Source of the DNA: VXOI01 sp965261945
GTDB lineage: Bacteria; Chloroflexota; Dehalococcoidia; Lucifugimonadales; UBA3495
NCBI GenBank assembly: GCA_965261945.1
Contig: CBDHEF010000002.1
Location: 2,108,001 to 2,172,000 of the forward strand
Length of the DNA stretch: 64,000 bases
Reading direction: 5' to 3'
Below the pieces are notes generated by a model. The model saw only the letters and a list, made by a program, of their open reading frames with translations, was not told where the DNA came from and ran no database searches. The position numbers and the translations under genes are program-made. This document shows, one piece after another, positions 1 to 7,199 of the stretch (the stretch's first letter is position 1; every line of letters starts with the position of its first letter).

Positions 1-897
1 GCCGTTGTCGTGGGTGCGACGGCCGAACTCGGTGAACATCAGAACCACAACGTTGTCGTCGACGTTGTGCTCCTTAAGGTCATCCAAGAAGGCGTCCATC
101 GCGTGAGATACGTCGTACCACAGCCTGTCGTGCATGCCAAGCTGGTTGGAGTGGCTGTCGAAGCTGCCGTGGTCAAGGTAGAAGATGCGGGTGCCGAGGT
201 TGGCCATGTGCACCTGGGCGATGCCCTTCAGTTTCTTGGCGATCGAGGTGTCGGGGTATTCGACATCGGAGGAGTACATCTTGGGGGCTTCCTTCAGAAT
301 ATCGGCGCCCTCCAGTGTGTCCAGTCCGGTCTGGCCCAAGTAGTCCATGACCGCGCCAGTGCCGATGGCCGGCGAGTACATCCGGGCGAAGCGGTCCAGC
401 ACCTTGTTGCGCTGCTCGCCGGCGATGTTGGGCAGCAGGCCATAGTTGTCGAGGTCATCGACCACTGCAACCGGCACACCGGGCAGGGCCAAGGCGCGGA
501 ACAGCGAGGGGCCGAAGCTGACCGTGGTCAGAACGTTTTCCTTGTTGGGGTCGATGTCGCGGGTGGCGCGTCCCAGCCAGCCCTCGGTACCCAGCTTGTC
601 CGGCTCGCAGGTGTGCCAGATGTCCATGGAGCGGAAGTGCGAGCGAGGAGAGTTGGCATAGCCGATGCCGTGGATGATTGCCATGTCGCCGCGGTCATAT
701 ACGTGCTTCAGAGGGGCCATCTCCGGGTGGAAGCCCATCTGGTCGTCGACTTTGATTATTCGCTCTTCAGGGACGCCCACCGTCGGCCGGTTGTCCCGGT
801 ACAGCGGGTCGTTGTAGGGGATGATGGTGTTGAGGTAGTCGTTGGCCCCGGTAAGCTGAAACACTACCAAGACCGGGTCTTTCTTGGTGCTGGTCAT
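1..897 (-). CDS. DUF1501 family protein, 3'-truncated by the window edge
   Basis: The reading frame runs off the left edge; 299 codons of the N-terminal part are visible. The start is ATG at 897, preceded on the minus strand by AGGAGG about nine bases upstream. The protein opens with a beta-strand (DPVLVVFQLTGANDYLNT) and later carries HGIGYANSPRSHF, FDSHSNQ and MFTEFGRR, which are typical of the DUF1501 family (sulfatase/alkaline-phosphatase-like fold). DUF1501 genes usually sit beside DUF1800 genes, as here, where the DUF1800 gene lies 100 bases upstream on the same strand. The pair is common in Planctomycetota and Chloroflexota; its biochemical role is not settled. No signal peptide is visible at this start. 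Confidence 0.88.
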   Translation of the reverse strand, partial: MTSTKKDPVLVVFQLTGANDYLNTIIPYNDPLYRDNRPTVGVPEERIIKVDDQMGFHPEMAPLKHVYDRGDMAIIHGIGYANSPRSHFRSMDIWHTCEPDKLGTEGWLGRATRDIDPNKENVLTTVSFGPSLFRALALPGVPVAVVDDLDNYGLLPNIAGEQRNKVLDRFARMYSPAIGTGAVMDYLGQTGLDTLEGADILKEAPKMYSSDVEYPDTSIAKKLKGIAQVHMANLGTRIFYLDHGSFDSHSNQLGMHDRLWYDVSHAMDAFLDDLKEHNVDDNVVVLMFTEFGRRTHDNG

Positions 898-954
898 ATC
901 AGGCTTTCCTCCTGGCGGTCTCTGCGGCTTGCTGATTGGTTCACCGTTTCAGGG

Positions 955-980
955 AAGTGCGGGGGCTGCCCCCCGCACTT
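955..980 (-). other. Strong intercistronic hairpin
   Basis: An 11-bp perfect stem (955-965 pairing with 970-980) with a 4-base loop lies in the 97-base gap between the DUF1800 stop and the DUF1501 start. No T-run follows on the minus strand, so it looks less like a terminator than an mRNA-stabilising or processing hairpin between two co-transcribed genes. Inference only. Confidence 0.5.
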
Positions 981-997
981 CTTGTATTCCAACTCGG

Positions 998-2401
998 TTA
1001 GGCGTACTGGTACTCGCGCAGCGAGACGATAAGTTGCAGCAGTTCCGAAACTCGGCGGGTGGCCTCGGCAACTTCGGCCTCGGAACTCCAGGAGAAGTCT
1101 CCGCCCTCGCCAACGAACCCGATGAGCTCGTCGCGGCTCTCGTTGGTGACTTCCAGCGGACCCATAAGGTCCAGGCAGCCGTCAACGACCTCGGCGGCGC
1201 TGCTGACGCCCTGCGCCTGCAAGCGGTCCACCATGTAGCGGATGCCGGGGCGGGAGACATCGCCCACCAACTCGGCGGTGAAGTTGACGCGGCGCATCAG
1301 CGAGCCGCTGTTGATCCACTCGGCGCCGGTGTGCCAGCCTTCCACGCTGGGCGGGTTCAACAGATCCTGACCCATGTAGCTGGGCTGCCGGGAGAGGTCG
1401 CCAATACCGGGGGCCGGGAATTCGGCGCCGCCAACCATTCGCAGCGTACCGACCACGACCTCGGTCGGGTTCTTCAGCCGGGCGAAGCGGGCGTTCTTGA
1501 AGAAGTCGGAGTTGAACAGCACCCGCAGGGCGGCCCGCATTTCGAAGTTGTTCTCTCGCAGCGTGTTGGCCAGCAGTTCAACGGCCTCGGGGTCGTTGGG
1601 AGGCGTCACCGACCATGCTGGGACCTGTGCTTCGTCGGCCACGAAGAAGTTGTACAGGTGGCGGGCGATGAACCGGGCGCTGGAGGGATGCCCGCTGATG
1701 AGGCGAACGATGTCGTCGCCGTTGAAGTTGCCGGTGTTGCCCAGGAAGGTCTTATCGTCGCCGTCGTGGTCTTCGGGTCGGTACTCGAAGAACCAGTCGT
1801 GGCGGCCGATGGGCCCGCGCGGCAGCTTGGGCTCGATGGTCCAGCCGGTGAAGGCGCGGGAGCACTCGCGGACATCGCCCTCGGTGTAGTTGCCGACGCC
1901 CATGCTGAAGAGCTCCAGCAATTCACGGCCCCAGTTCTCGTTGACCGCGTCGGCGTGGTTATCGCAGTTGTCGAGCCAGTAGATCATGGCCGGGTCCTTG
2001 GCCATTTCCACCAGCAGCTCGCGGAAGTCGCCCATGCCCTTCTCGCGGAACTTGACGATCATGTCCATCACGTCGTCATAGTGGTCTACCTTGGAGACGC
2101 CGGTGGCGAAGATGCCGTGCCAGAACAGGGCCATCTTTTCTTCCAAGGGACGCTTGGTGTTGATCATGTCGTGGAGCCACTCTGCGGCGCCCATGCCGGG
2201 CAGGGTGCCGGGCCGCCAGGTCCAGGGGTGATACCGCATCATCTCGTTGCGGTCCAACGAGGACTGTTCTTCGGAACTGAGCAGTTCCTCAACGGTGGCT
2301 TCGTAGCCCTTGGCTACCCTGGCTTCCAACTCCTCCCGGGTCGCGCCAAACCCGGCGCGGCGCATCAGATGAGCCATCAATACGATGTCCTGGTCGCCCA
2401 T
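998..2401 (-). CDS. DUF1800 family protein
   Basis: 467 residues when started at ATG 2401, which has GGGAGGG at good spacing; an in-frame start 60 bases further out lacks support. The N-terminus reads HLMRRAGFGATREELEARV, the characteristic DUF1800 opening (HLLRRAGFG). Further family-like segments follow: MALFWHGIF, HADAVNENWGRELLELFSMGVGNYTE, RAFTGW, HPSSARFIARHLYNFFV and PPSVEGW. The family is usually encoded next to DUF1501, as here, and the two probably form one transcription unit read leftward. The enzymatic role of the family is unknown. No signal peptide is visible. Length is normal for the family. Confidence 0.9.
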   Translation of the reverse strand: MGDQDIVLMAHLMRRAGFGATREELEARVAKGYEATVEELLSSEEQSSLDRNEMMRYHPWTWRPGTLPGMGAAEWLHDMINTKRPLEEKMALFWHGIFATGVSKVDHYDDVMDMIVKFREKGMGDFRELLVEMAKDPAMIYWLDNCDNHADAVNENWGRELLELFSMGVGNYTEGDVRECSRAFTGWTIEPKLPRGPIGRHDWFFEYRPEDHDGDDKTFLGNTGNFNGDDIVRLISGHPSSARFIARHLYNFFVADEAQVPAWSVTPPNDPEAVELLANTLRENNFEMRAALRVLFNSDFFKNARFARLKNPTEVVVGTLRMVGGAEFPAPGIGDLSRQPSYMGQDLLNPPSVEGWHTGAEWINSGSLMRRVNFTAELVGDVSRPGIRYMVDRLQAQGVSSAAEVVDGCLDLMGPLEVTNESRDELIGFVGEGGDFSWSSEAEVAEATRRVSELLQLIVSLREYQYA

Positions 2402-2570
2402 GGTTTCCCTCCCTGTTTTAAGGTTGATTCGCGGTTGCAAGGGCCTGCGGCGCGGCGACAAGGAAAGCCGCCAGCGTTCAGGCTGGTTTGGGGCTATATT
2501 AGTGTCGGCTGCGGCGGGTTGTCAATGATAATCCACTGGCACGGCAGTCTGGGGAGAAACTAATTCGCGG

Positions 2571-3137
2571 CTACTCTTCCCACAGGAACAAATCCCGGAC
2601 GGGGACTGAAAATCCGGGCAGCAGGTCGCCGCCTTCGAGTATGTCATCCCGGCCTAAAATAACCGGGGCGGCATTGGGCCGGTATATCCTGACAGAAACG
2701 GTTTCCGGGTCTCCGAGCCACACCTGCTGAGAGCCGTAGCAGAGCCACATATAGGCTTTGGACGTCATCTCCGGCCAAGAGTTTCTGGGCGACTTGACTT
2801 CAACGGCCAGATCGGGGGCGATTTCCGGGTAACCCCGGACGCCGCGAGTCAACCGCCCGGGCGCGAACCAGGCTACGTCCGGGGCGCGGACGGTGTCAGG
2901 GTCTCTGTCCAAACGGTAGCCGGGTTCGCCGCTTCTGACAACGCCGTAGCGGTTGGAACGGGCACAGTTGCCAACAGCTAAGGTAAACAGAACTACGGAT
3001 TCACCGTGAGGGTCTCCTGCCGGCATCTTTTCAACCAACACTCCCCGGATAAGCTCGAACCGCCGCCCGTCAATCTTGGGCATCAGCAGCAGTTCGTCGG
3101 CGGTCATCAGCTTGCGCCCGGTGGCGGTAGTGGTCAT
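2571..3137 (-). CDS. Uma2 family (DUF820) putative restriction-endonuclease-fold protein, copy A
   Basis: 188 residues from ATG 3137 (AGGTGA upstream); a much longer open frame continues upstream but only reads the next gene in another frame. The sequence has the Uma2 pattern: MTADELLLMPKIDGRRFELIRGVLVEKMP, then RAPDVAWFAPGRL, AVEVKSP and AYMWLCYGSQQVW. The acidic residue of PDV and the E-x-K of EVKSP correspond to a PD-(D/E)xK core. Uma2 proteins are abundant in cyanobacteria and Chloroflexota, often as clusters, and their substrate is not known. This is the most diverged of three tandem paralogues (2571-4389); it differs most around residues 40-75 and at the C-terminus (LFLWEE). Confidence 0.85.
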   Translation of the reverse strand: MTTTATGRKLMTADELLLMPKIDGRRFELIRGVLVEKMPAGDPHGESVVLFTLAVGNCARSNRYGVVRSGEPGYRLDRDPDTVRAPDVAWFAPGRLTRGVRGYPEIAPDLAVEVKSPRNSWPEMTSKAYMWLCYGSQQVWLGDPETVSVRIYRPNAAPVILGRDDILEGGDLLPGFSVPVRDLFLWEE

Positions 3138-3202
3138 AAGCCGTTCACCTGCCCGGTTGGGGATTGGGTTTCCAATAATGGCATTGTAGCGCGGAGTCAG
3201 GG

Positions 3203-3763
3203 CTAACGCCGCCGCCGGAACAGCCGCCAGACGGGGGTCGAAAAGCCCGGCAGCAGGTCGCCGCCGTTGAGAATGTCGTCCTCCCCCAAAGTCACAGGGT
3301 CGGCGCTCAGGCGGTATACGGTGATGGTAGCAGTTGGCGGGTCGGCTACCCACACTTGTTGCGAGCCGTAGCAAAGCCACATATATGCCTTGGCGGTGAT
3401 TTCGGGCCAAGAATTTCCGGGGGATTTGACTTCGACTGCCAAGTCTGGAGCCAGTTCGGGAAACCCTACAACGTCTTCCGGCAGTCGGCCCGGAGCGAAC
3501 CATGCCACGTCGGGCGCGCGCACGGTGTCCGGGTCGAGTTCTAAACGGTAGCCCGTTTCGCACGACACCGTGACACCGTAGTCATTGGTGTCCGCATAGT
3601 TAAACAGGATTCCATCAATTCTGCTCCCAGGCACCCCCTGGGTTCCTCCGGCAGGCATCTTTTCAACCAGCACTCCCCGGATCAGCTCGAACCGCCGGCC
3701 GTCAACCTTGGGCATCAGCAGCAGTTCTTCGGCGGTAATCAGTTTGCTTGCAGTAGTAGTCAT
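3203..3763 (-). CDS. Uma2 family protein, copy B
   Basis: 186 residues from ATG 3763. It starts MTTTASKLITAEELL and carries the same PDVAWFAPGRL, EVKSP and YGSQQVW blocks as its neighbours. It is nearly identical to copy C from about residue 78 to the end (PEDVVGFPELAPDLAVEVK onward), while residues about 40-75 differ clearly. That contrast suggests a recent duplication or gene conversion of the 3' two thirds with a variable middle segment. The spacer between copies is about 65 bases and itself conserved, ending in a GGTGAACG-type ribosome site before each ATG. Function as for copy A: predicted PD-(D/E)xK nuclease fold with unknown role. Confidence 0.85.
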   Translation of the reverse strand: MTTTASKLITAEELLLMPKVDGRRFELIRGVLVEKMPAGGTQGVPGSRIDGILFNYADTNDYGVTVSCETGYRLELDPDTVRAPDVAWFAPGRLPEDVVGFPELAPDLAVEVKSPGNSWPEITAKAYMWLCYGSQQVWVADPPTATITVYRLSADPVTLGEDDILNGGDLLPGFSTPVWRLFRRRR

Positions 3764-3828
3764 AAGGCGTTCACCCGCTTGGTTATCGTGGGCGTTTGCG
3801 ATGGAAGGATTGTAGCATGACGACGCTG

Positions 3829-4389
3829 CTATTTCCGCCGCTGAAACAGCCGCCAGACGGGGGTCGAAAAGCCGGGCAGCAACTCGCCGCCGTCGAGAAC
3901 GTCGTCCTCCCCCAGAGTCACAGGGTCGGCGCTCAGGCGGTATACAGTGATGGTTGTAGTTGGCGGGTCGGCTACCCACACTTGTTGCGAGCCGTAGCTG
4001 AGCCACATATATGCCCTGGCGGTTATCTCCGGCCAAGAATTTCCAGGGGATTTGACTTCGACGGCCAAGTCGGGGGCCAGTTCTGGAAACCCTACAACGT
4101 CTTCCGGCAGTCGGCCCGGAGCGAACCATGCCACGTCGGGCGCGCGCACAGTGTCCGGGTCCCGGTCCAGCCGGTGTCCTGTATCGTTCGAGAGAGTAAC
4201 CCCAAAGTCGTTGTCTTCGGCATAATTTCCGAGGATTCTATCAACCCTGCTCGATACAAGCCCCTGCGATTTTCCGCTAGGCATCTTTTCAACCAGCACT
4301 CCCCGGATAAGCTCGAACCGCCTGCCGTCAATCTTGGGCAGCATCAGAAGCTCGTCGGCGGTCACCAGTTTGCTTTCTACGGTAGTCAT
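3829..4389 (-). CDS. Uma2 family protein, copy C
   Basis: 186 residues from ATG 4389 (GGTGAACG upstream); this is the first gene of the tandem trio in the direction of transcription. It starts MTTVESKLVTADELL, with GRRFELIRGVLVEKMPSG, RAPDVAWFAPGRL, AVEVKSP and AYMWLSYGSQQVWVADPP. The E-x-K pair of EVK and the D of PDV are the predicted metal-binding residues of the PD-(D/E)xK fold. It ends WRLFQRRK where copy B ends WRLFRRRR. The three genes are probably co-transcribed leftward. A fourth, more distant Uma2-type gene lies far away at 54749-55495. Confidence 0.85.
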   Translation of the reverse strand: MTTVESKLVTADELLMLPKIDGRRFELIRGVLVEKMPSGKSQGLVSSRVDRILGNYAEDNDFGVTLSNDTGHRLDRDPDTVRAPDVAWFAPGRLPEDVVGFPELAPDLAVEVKSPGNSWPEITARAYMWLSYGSQQVWVADPPTTTITVYRLSADPVTLGEDDVLDGGELLPGFSTPVWRLFQRRK

Positions 4390-4541
4390 AGAGCGTTCAC
4401 CGGCGCGGTTTGATTGAGGTGTTTCCGGTGGCGGCATTGTAGCACGAAGCCGCAGTTACCTACTCCTACGGAACAGCTACGGAACAGCCGCTACACGCGG
4501 GTGGAGAAGCCCAAGCAGCAGCGGTTTGTCGGCGCGCATCC

Positions 4542-5140
4542 TCAGTTTATCTCCTGTTCGCAAACCTCAAGAACCGGCTTCACCGCCCAGTAAAGGCCAG
4601 CTGGCTCAAACACGGCGGTGATAGTGTCTGACTCATCCGCGTTTATCTGGGCCACAAACTCATTTGCATCGAACAGTTTTTTAATCATGTCTGGTATTCT
4701 TTGCCTTGTTAGAAAGGTAGCCGTATTGTCAGTAGAGTAACGCCACCCCAAAGATTCGACAGGCCCATCATCAATCCTGTGTTGCACCGTAACCATCGAG
4801 GGTGCACTCGATTTTGTGATTGGAGTCTCACTCCAATCAATCAAAAATTCCAATACGTACAAGTTGAATTCATCTTTTTCGCATCGGATTCGCAAAGAGG
4901 GCCATCTTTCTGATTCCTTGGCAGTCAGAGCAATTCGCGCCTCGCCGACACGTGTTAGTGGGTTTGTTTCATCATTAAGAGTTATCCATTGGCCACGAAA
5001 AGGTGGGGGGGTGGGCGTGTAGCTGTGGGTATAAGTAGCGTAGGTTCACCCCCGCAAGCAGCGAACACGACGGTCACGGCCAGCGCGGGAATTACAAGAA
5101 TAAGACGGGCGGAACGGGCAAGCGTAGACAGGTATCGCAC
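4542..5140 (-). pseudogene. Frameshifted lipoprotein with a VasI-like domain
   Basis: Two frames join into one plausible protein. The first begins at GTG 5140 (GGGGGT site upstream) and gives a lipoprotein signal (arginines, then LILVIPALAVTVVFAACGG with cysteine after FAA). Its frame then reaches a run of seven G at 5005-5011 and ends soon after. The second frame picks up at the same proline-rich point and continues through RGQWITLNDETNP and LTRVGEARIALTAKESE to 4542. Its later part (LGWRYSTDNTATFL, MIKKLFDANEFVAQINADESDTITAVFEPAGLYWAVKPVLEVC) resembles the VasI-like beta domain found in T6SS-linked and many unlinked lipoproteins. One extra G in the run would restore a single frame of roughly 200 residues. 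It may be a true mutation, phase-variable slippage or a sequencing error. No T6SS genes are nearby. Confidence 0.6.
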
Positions 5141-5425
5141 TTGGGAACCCCCTTGCAGCTTCGGAACCGCGGCTACCTGACACAGTCGACTCAATCCCTA
5201 TGCGAACCCACAAAGGGGCACGGCGTTGCCGTGACCTATGAAAGGGTTCGCAGCGCACTTCTGGCAGAACGCGCCGCAAAGGGTTAGTTGAAGAGACTGT
5301 GGCAACCACAACGATACTCGAAAGCCCGCCTGGTGACATTGCCCAATGGTATAAGCCCGCCGCGAGTAAAAGCCCCAGGCTGCTAACCGAGGGCAAATAC
5401 GGACGCAGTATGCCGGGGGCCACCG

Positions 5426-6229
5426 CTAATCCGGCGTCCAGCGCGGCGGCTCGCTGCCGGTAAGGTCACGGACGCGCTCGGCTACGCCGTGGACCAAGCC
5501 GTTCACCCGCTCCAGCAGCCCGTGGGGGTCGTCTATCTTCACTCGGGCGCCTTCGTAGCGGTATTCCACGGCATAGTGGGTTAGCCAGAACAGGGTTTCG
5601 CCGGCTGGCGTATCGTTTTCCGCCGGGTAAAGGCGTACTAAACGGGCCAGCTCCCCTATGTCGTGAGTCCTGCCATAGGAGCCGTTCAGGGCGGAAATCC
5701 AAGCTTTGAGGGCGTTTTCGATGGCCTGCTGGGCGTGAAATCCGATGTCTTCCCGCGGGCTGTTGGCGGCCACCAAGTCGCTCATTGACCGGATATTCCG
5801 CGTGGCGGCGATGAAACGCTGTCGGATGTCGGGCCAGTTGCTGGGAGGCTGGCCGCCGCCGGGCAAGGGTTGCTGGCTCACGATTACTCCATCGCGGACG
5901 GCTTGTCCAGCTACGTGGTTTTTGGCGCGGCGGCAGTCGGCGAACCTGCTTTCGGGCATTTCCACTACGTCCACGCCCATGGGAAAGCCGTAGACGGCTT
6001 CGGCCTTTTTGTGGGCCGCGGCGCAGGCATCAACGTAGCGGCTCTGCCAGTCCGCGCCGTCACCGTCGGCGGTGATGAGCAGCAGGTCCACGTCGGAGTC
6101 CTCCCGGTAATCGCCGCGGGCGCGGGAGCCGAACAGGATGACCGCCACCGGGCGCACGGCATCATATACCGTCTCGGCGACTTCTTTGGCCCGATGGTCA
6201 TAGCTTTGCTTGACGGGAGTCTGCTTCAT
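5426..6229 (-). CDS. Nucleotidyltransferase-HEPN fusion protein
   Basis: 267 residues from ATG 6229; a TTG 51 bases further upstream is in frame but unlikely. The N-terminal domain (about residues 1-125) has the polymerase-beta-like signature GSRARGDYREDSDVDLLLI, with the G-S and the D-x-D pair, followed by a possible third acid in GVDVVEM. The C-terminal domain (about 135-265) matches HEPN proteins: FHAQQAIENALKAWI, THDIGEL, VEYRYEG. MNT and HEPN are normally separate genes of a toxin-antitoxin pair; here they are one chain. I see no clear Rx4-6H RNase motif in the HEPN half, so it may be a binding rather than a cutting domain. It stands alone, 285 bases after the broken lipoprotein gene in the same direction. 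Confidence 0.82.
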   Translation of the reverse strand: MKQTPVKQSYDHRAKEVAETVYDAVRPVAVILFGSRARGDYREDSDVDLLLITADGDGADWQSRYVDACAAAHKKAEAVYGFPMGVDVVEMPESRFADCRRAKNHVAGQAVRDGVIVSQQPLPGGGQPPSNWPDIRQRFIAATRNIRSMSDLVAANSPREDIGFHAQQAIENALKAWISALNGSYGRTHDIGELARLVRLYPAENDTPAGETLFWLTHYAVEYRYEGARVKIDDPHGLLERVNGLVHGVAERVRDLTGSEPPRWTPD

Positions 6230-6365
6230 TACTCTCAACCCTTGTCGCCAAGAGTAAGGATTGCCGCTCCGTATTGTCAATTGACCGGCTGAACGGCGCG
6301 CGGCTACACTGCCTTACAGATTACAATGTTGTCTGCATACCGTAAAATTGCAAGCGAGGGAAACG

Positions 6366-7115
6366 ATGCGACTGGAAGGAAAGGTTGCGCTGATAACCGG
6401 CGGCGCACGGGGTCAGGGAGCGGCGGAGGCCCGGCTCTTTGCCAGTGAGGGCGCGAAGGTGGTCATCGCCGACGTGCTGGACCCCGACGGCATGGCCGTG
6501 GCCGCCGGGATAAACGAACTGGGCGGCGACGCCACCTACGTTCATCTTGACGTCTCCAGCGAGAGCGACTGGCAGCAGGCCGTGGAGGCCGCAGTATCGG
6601 CCTACGGCAAGCTGGACGTGCTGGTCAACAACGCCGCCATCTGGCGCGGCGGCCATGTGCTGGAGACCAGCGGCGAGCAGTGGGACGCCATCATGGACAT
6701 TAACGCCAAGGGCGTGTTCCTCGGTACCAAGCTGGCCATCCCCGAAATGCGCAAGGCCGGGGGCGGCTCCATTATCAACATATCATCCACTGCCGGACTG
6801 GTGGGCAGCCGCACCAGCACCGCCTACAGCGCCTCCAAGGGGGCGGTGCGCCTGTTCACCAAGTCCACCGCGGTGCAGTACGGGGCAGAGGGCATTCGCT
6901 CCAACTCCGTCCACCCCGGCCCCATAGACACCGCCATGGGCGACCAGGTGTGGCCCGACGCCGGCAGCAGGGAAGAAGCCATAGAACGCACCGTGCTGAA
7001 GCGCATCGGCGCGCCGGAGGACATCGCCAACGGAGCTCTTTTCCTGGCCTCCGACGAATCGTCCTTTATGACCGGCACGGAGCTTGTGATTGATGGTGGA
7101 ATGACGGCGCAGTAG
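6366..7115 (+). CDS. Short-chain dehydrogenase/reductase (classical SDR)
   Basis: 249 residues from ATG 6366, preceded by GAGGGA; a TTG at 6348 is in frame but less likely. The NAD(P)-binding motif TGGARGQG lies near the N-terminus, with VNNAA in place of the usual NNAG, a serine in IINISSTAG and the catalytic YSASKGA tetrad. The C-terminus TGTELVIDGGMTAQ is typical. It is a clear paralogue of the SDR at 47293-48048, which shares the GGARGQG motif and the DGG(M/I)TAQ end. The likely activity is NAD(P)-dependent oxidation of a secondary alcohol or reduction of a ketone, cytosolic; the substrate is unknown. It is a single gene that ends at a strong bidirectional terminator. Confidence 0.9.
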   Translation: MRLEGKVALITGGARGQGAAEARLFASEGAKVVIADVLDPDGMAVAAGINELGGDATYVHLDVSSESDWQQAVEAAVSAYGKLDVLVNNAAIWRGGHVLETSGEQWDAIMDINAKGVFLGTKLAIPEMRKAGGGSIINISSTAGLVGSRTSTAYSASKGAVRLFTKSTAVQYGAEGIRSNSVHPGPIDTAMGDQVWPDAGSREEAIERTVLKRIGAPEDIANGALFLASDESSFMTGTELVIDGGMTAQ

Positions 7116-7139
7116 CGCGGCAGGCGCCAACAAAAGGCA

Positions 7140-7177
7140 GGGCCGGGTCATTGAAATGACCCGGCCCTTGTTCTTTT
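7140..7177. terminator. Bidirectional rho-independent terminator
   Basis: A 13-bp perfect GC-rich stem (7140-7152 with 7155-7167) around a 2-base centre is followed on the plus strand by TTGTTCTTTT. On the minus strand it is followed by TGCCTTTTGTT. It lies between convergent genes (SDR ending at 7115, PrpD-type gene ending at 7200) and serves both. Confidence 0.85.
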
Positions 7178-7199
7178 GCTCTGAATTCGGATTGTCGCG

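Larger units (their letters stand above)
2571..4389 (-). repeat. Tandem triplication of a Uma2 gene unit
   Basis: Three head-to-tail units of about 620-630 bases, each consisting of a 561-567-base gene plus a similar 65-base spacer. The same long out-of-frame open reading pattern recurs across the two unit junctions, which shows that spacers and gene ends were duplicated together. Confidence 0.8.

Noticed and set aside
884..2563. Long plus-strand frame of 559 codons opposite the DUF1800 gene
   Set aside because: Antisense shadow of a GC-rich gene; its product has no motifs, whereas the minus strand encodes a clear DUF1800 protein.
4542..5140. Part of a type VI secretion locus
   Set aside because: The domain resembles VasI, but no other secretion gene is nearby and the domain occurs widely outside such loci.
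5046..5423. Minus-strand frame of 125 codons upstream of the lipoprotein
   Set aside because: No start signal, no motifs and out of frame with the lipoprotein that overlaps its 3' half.
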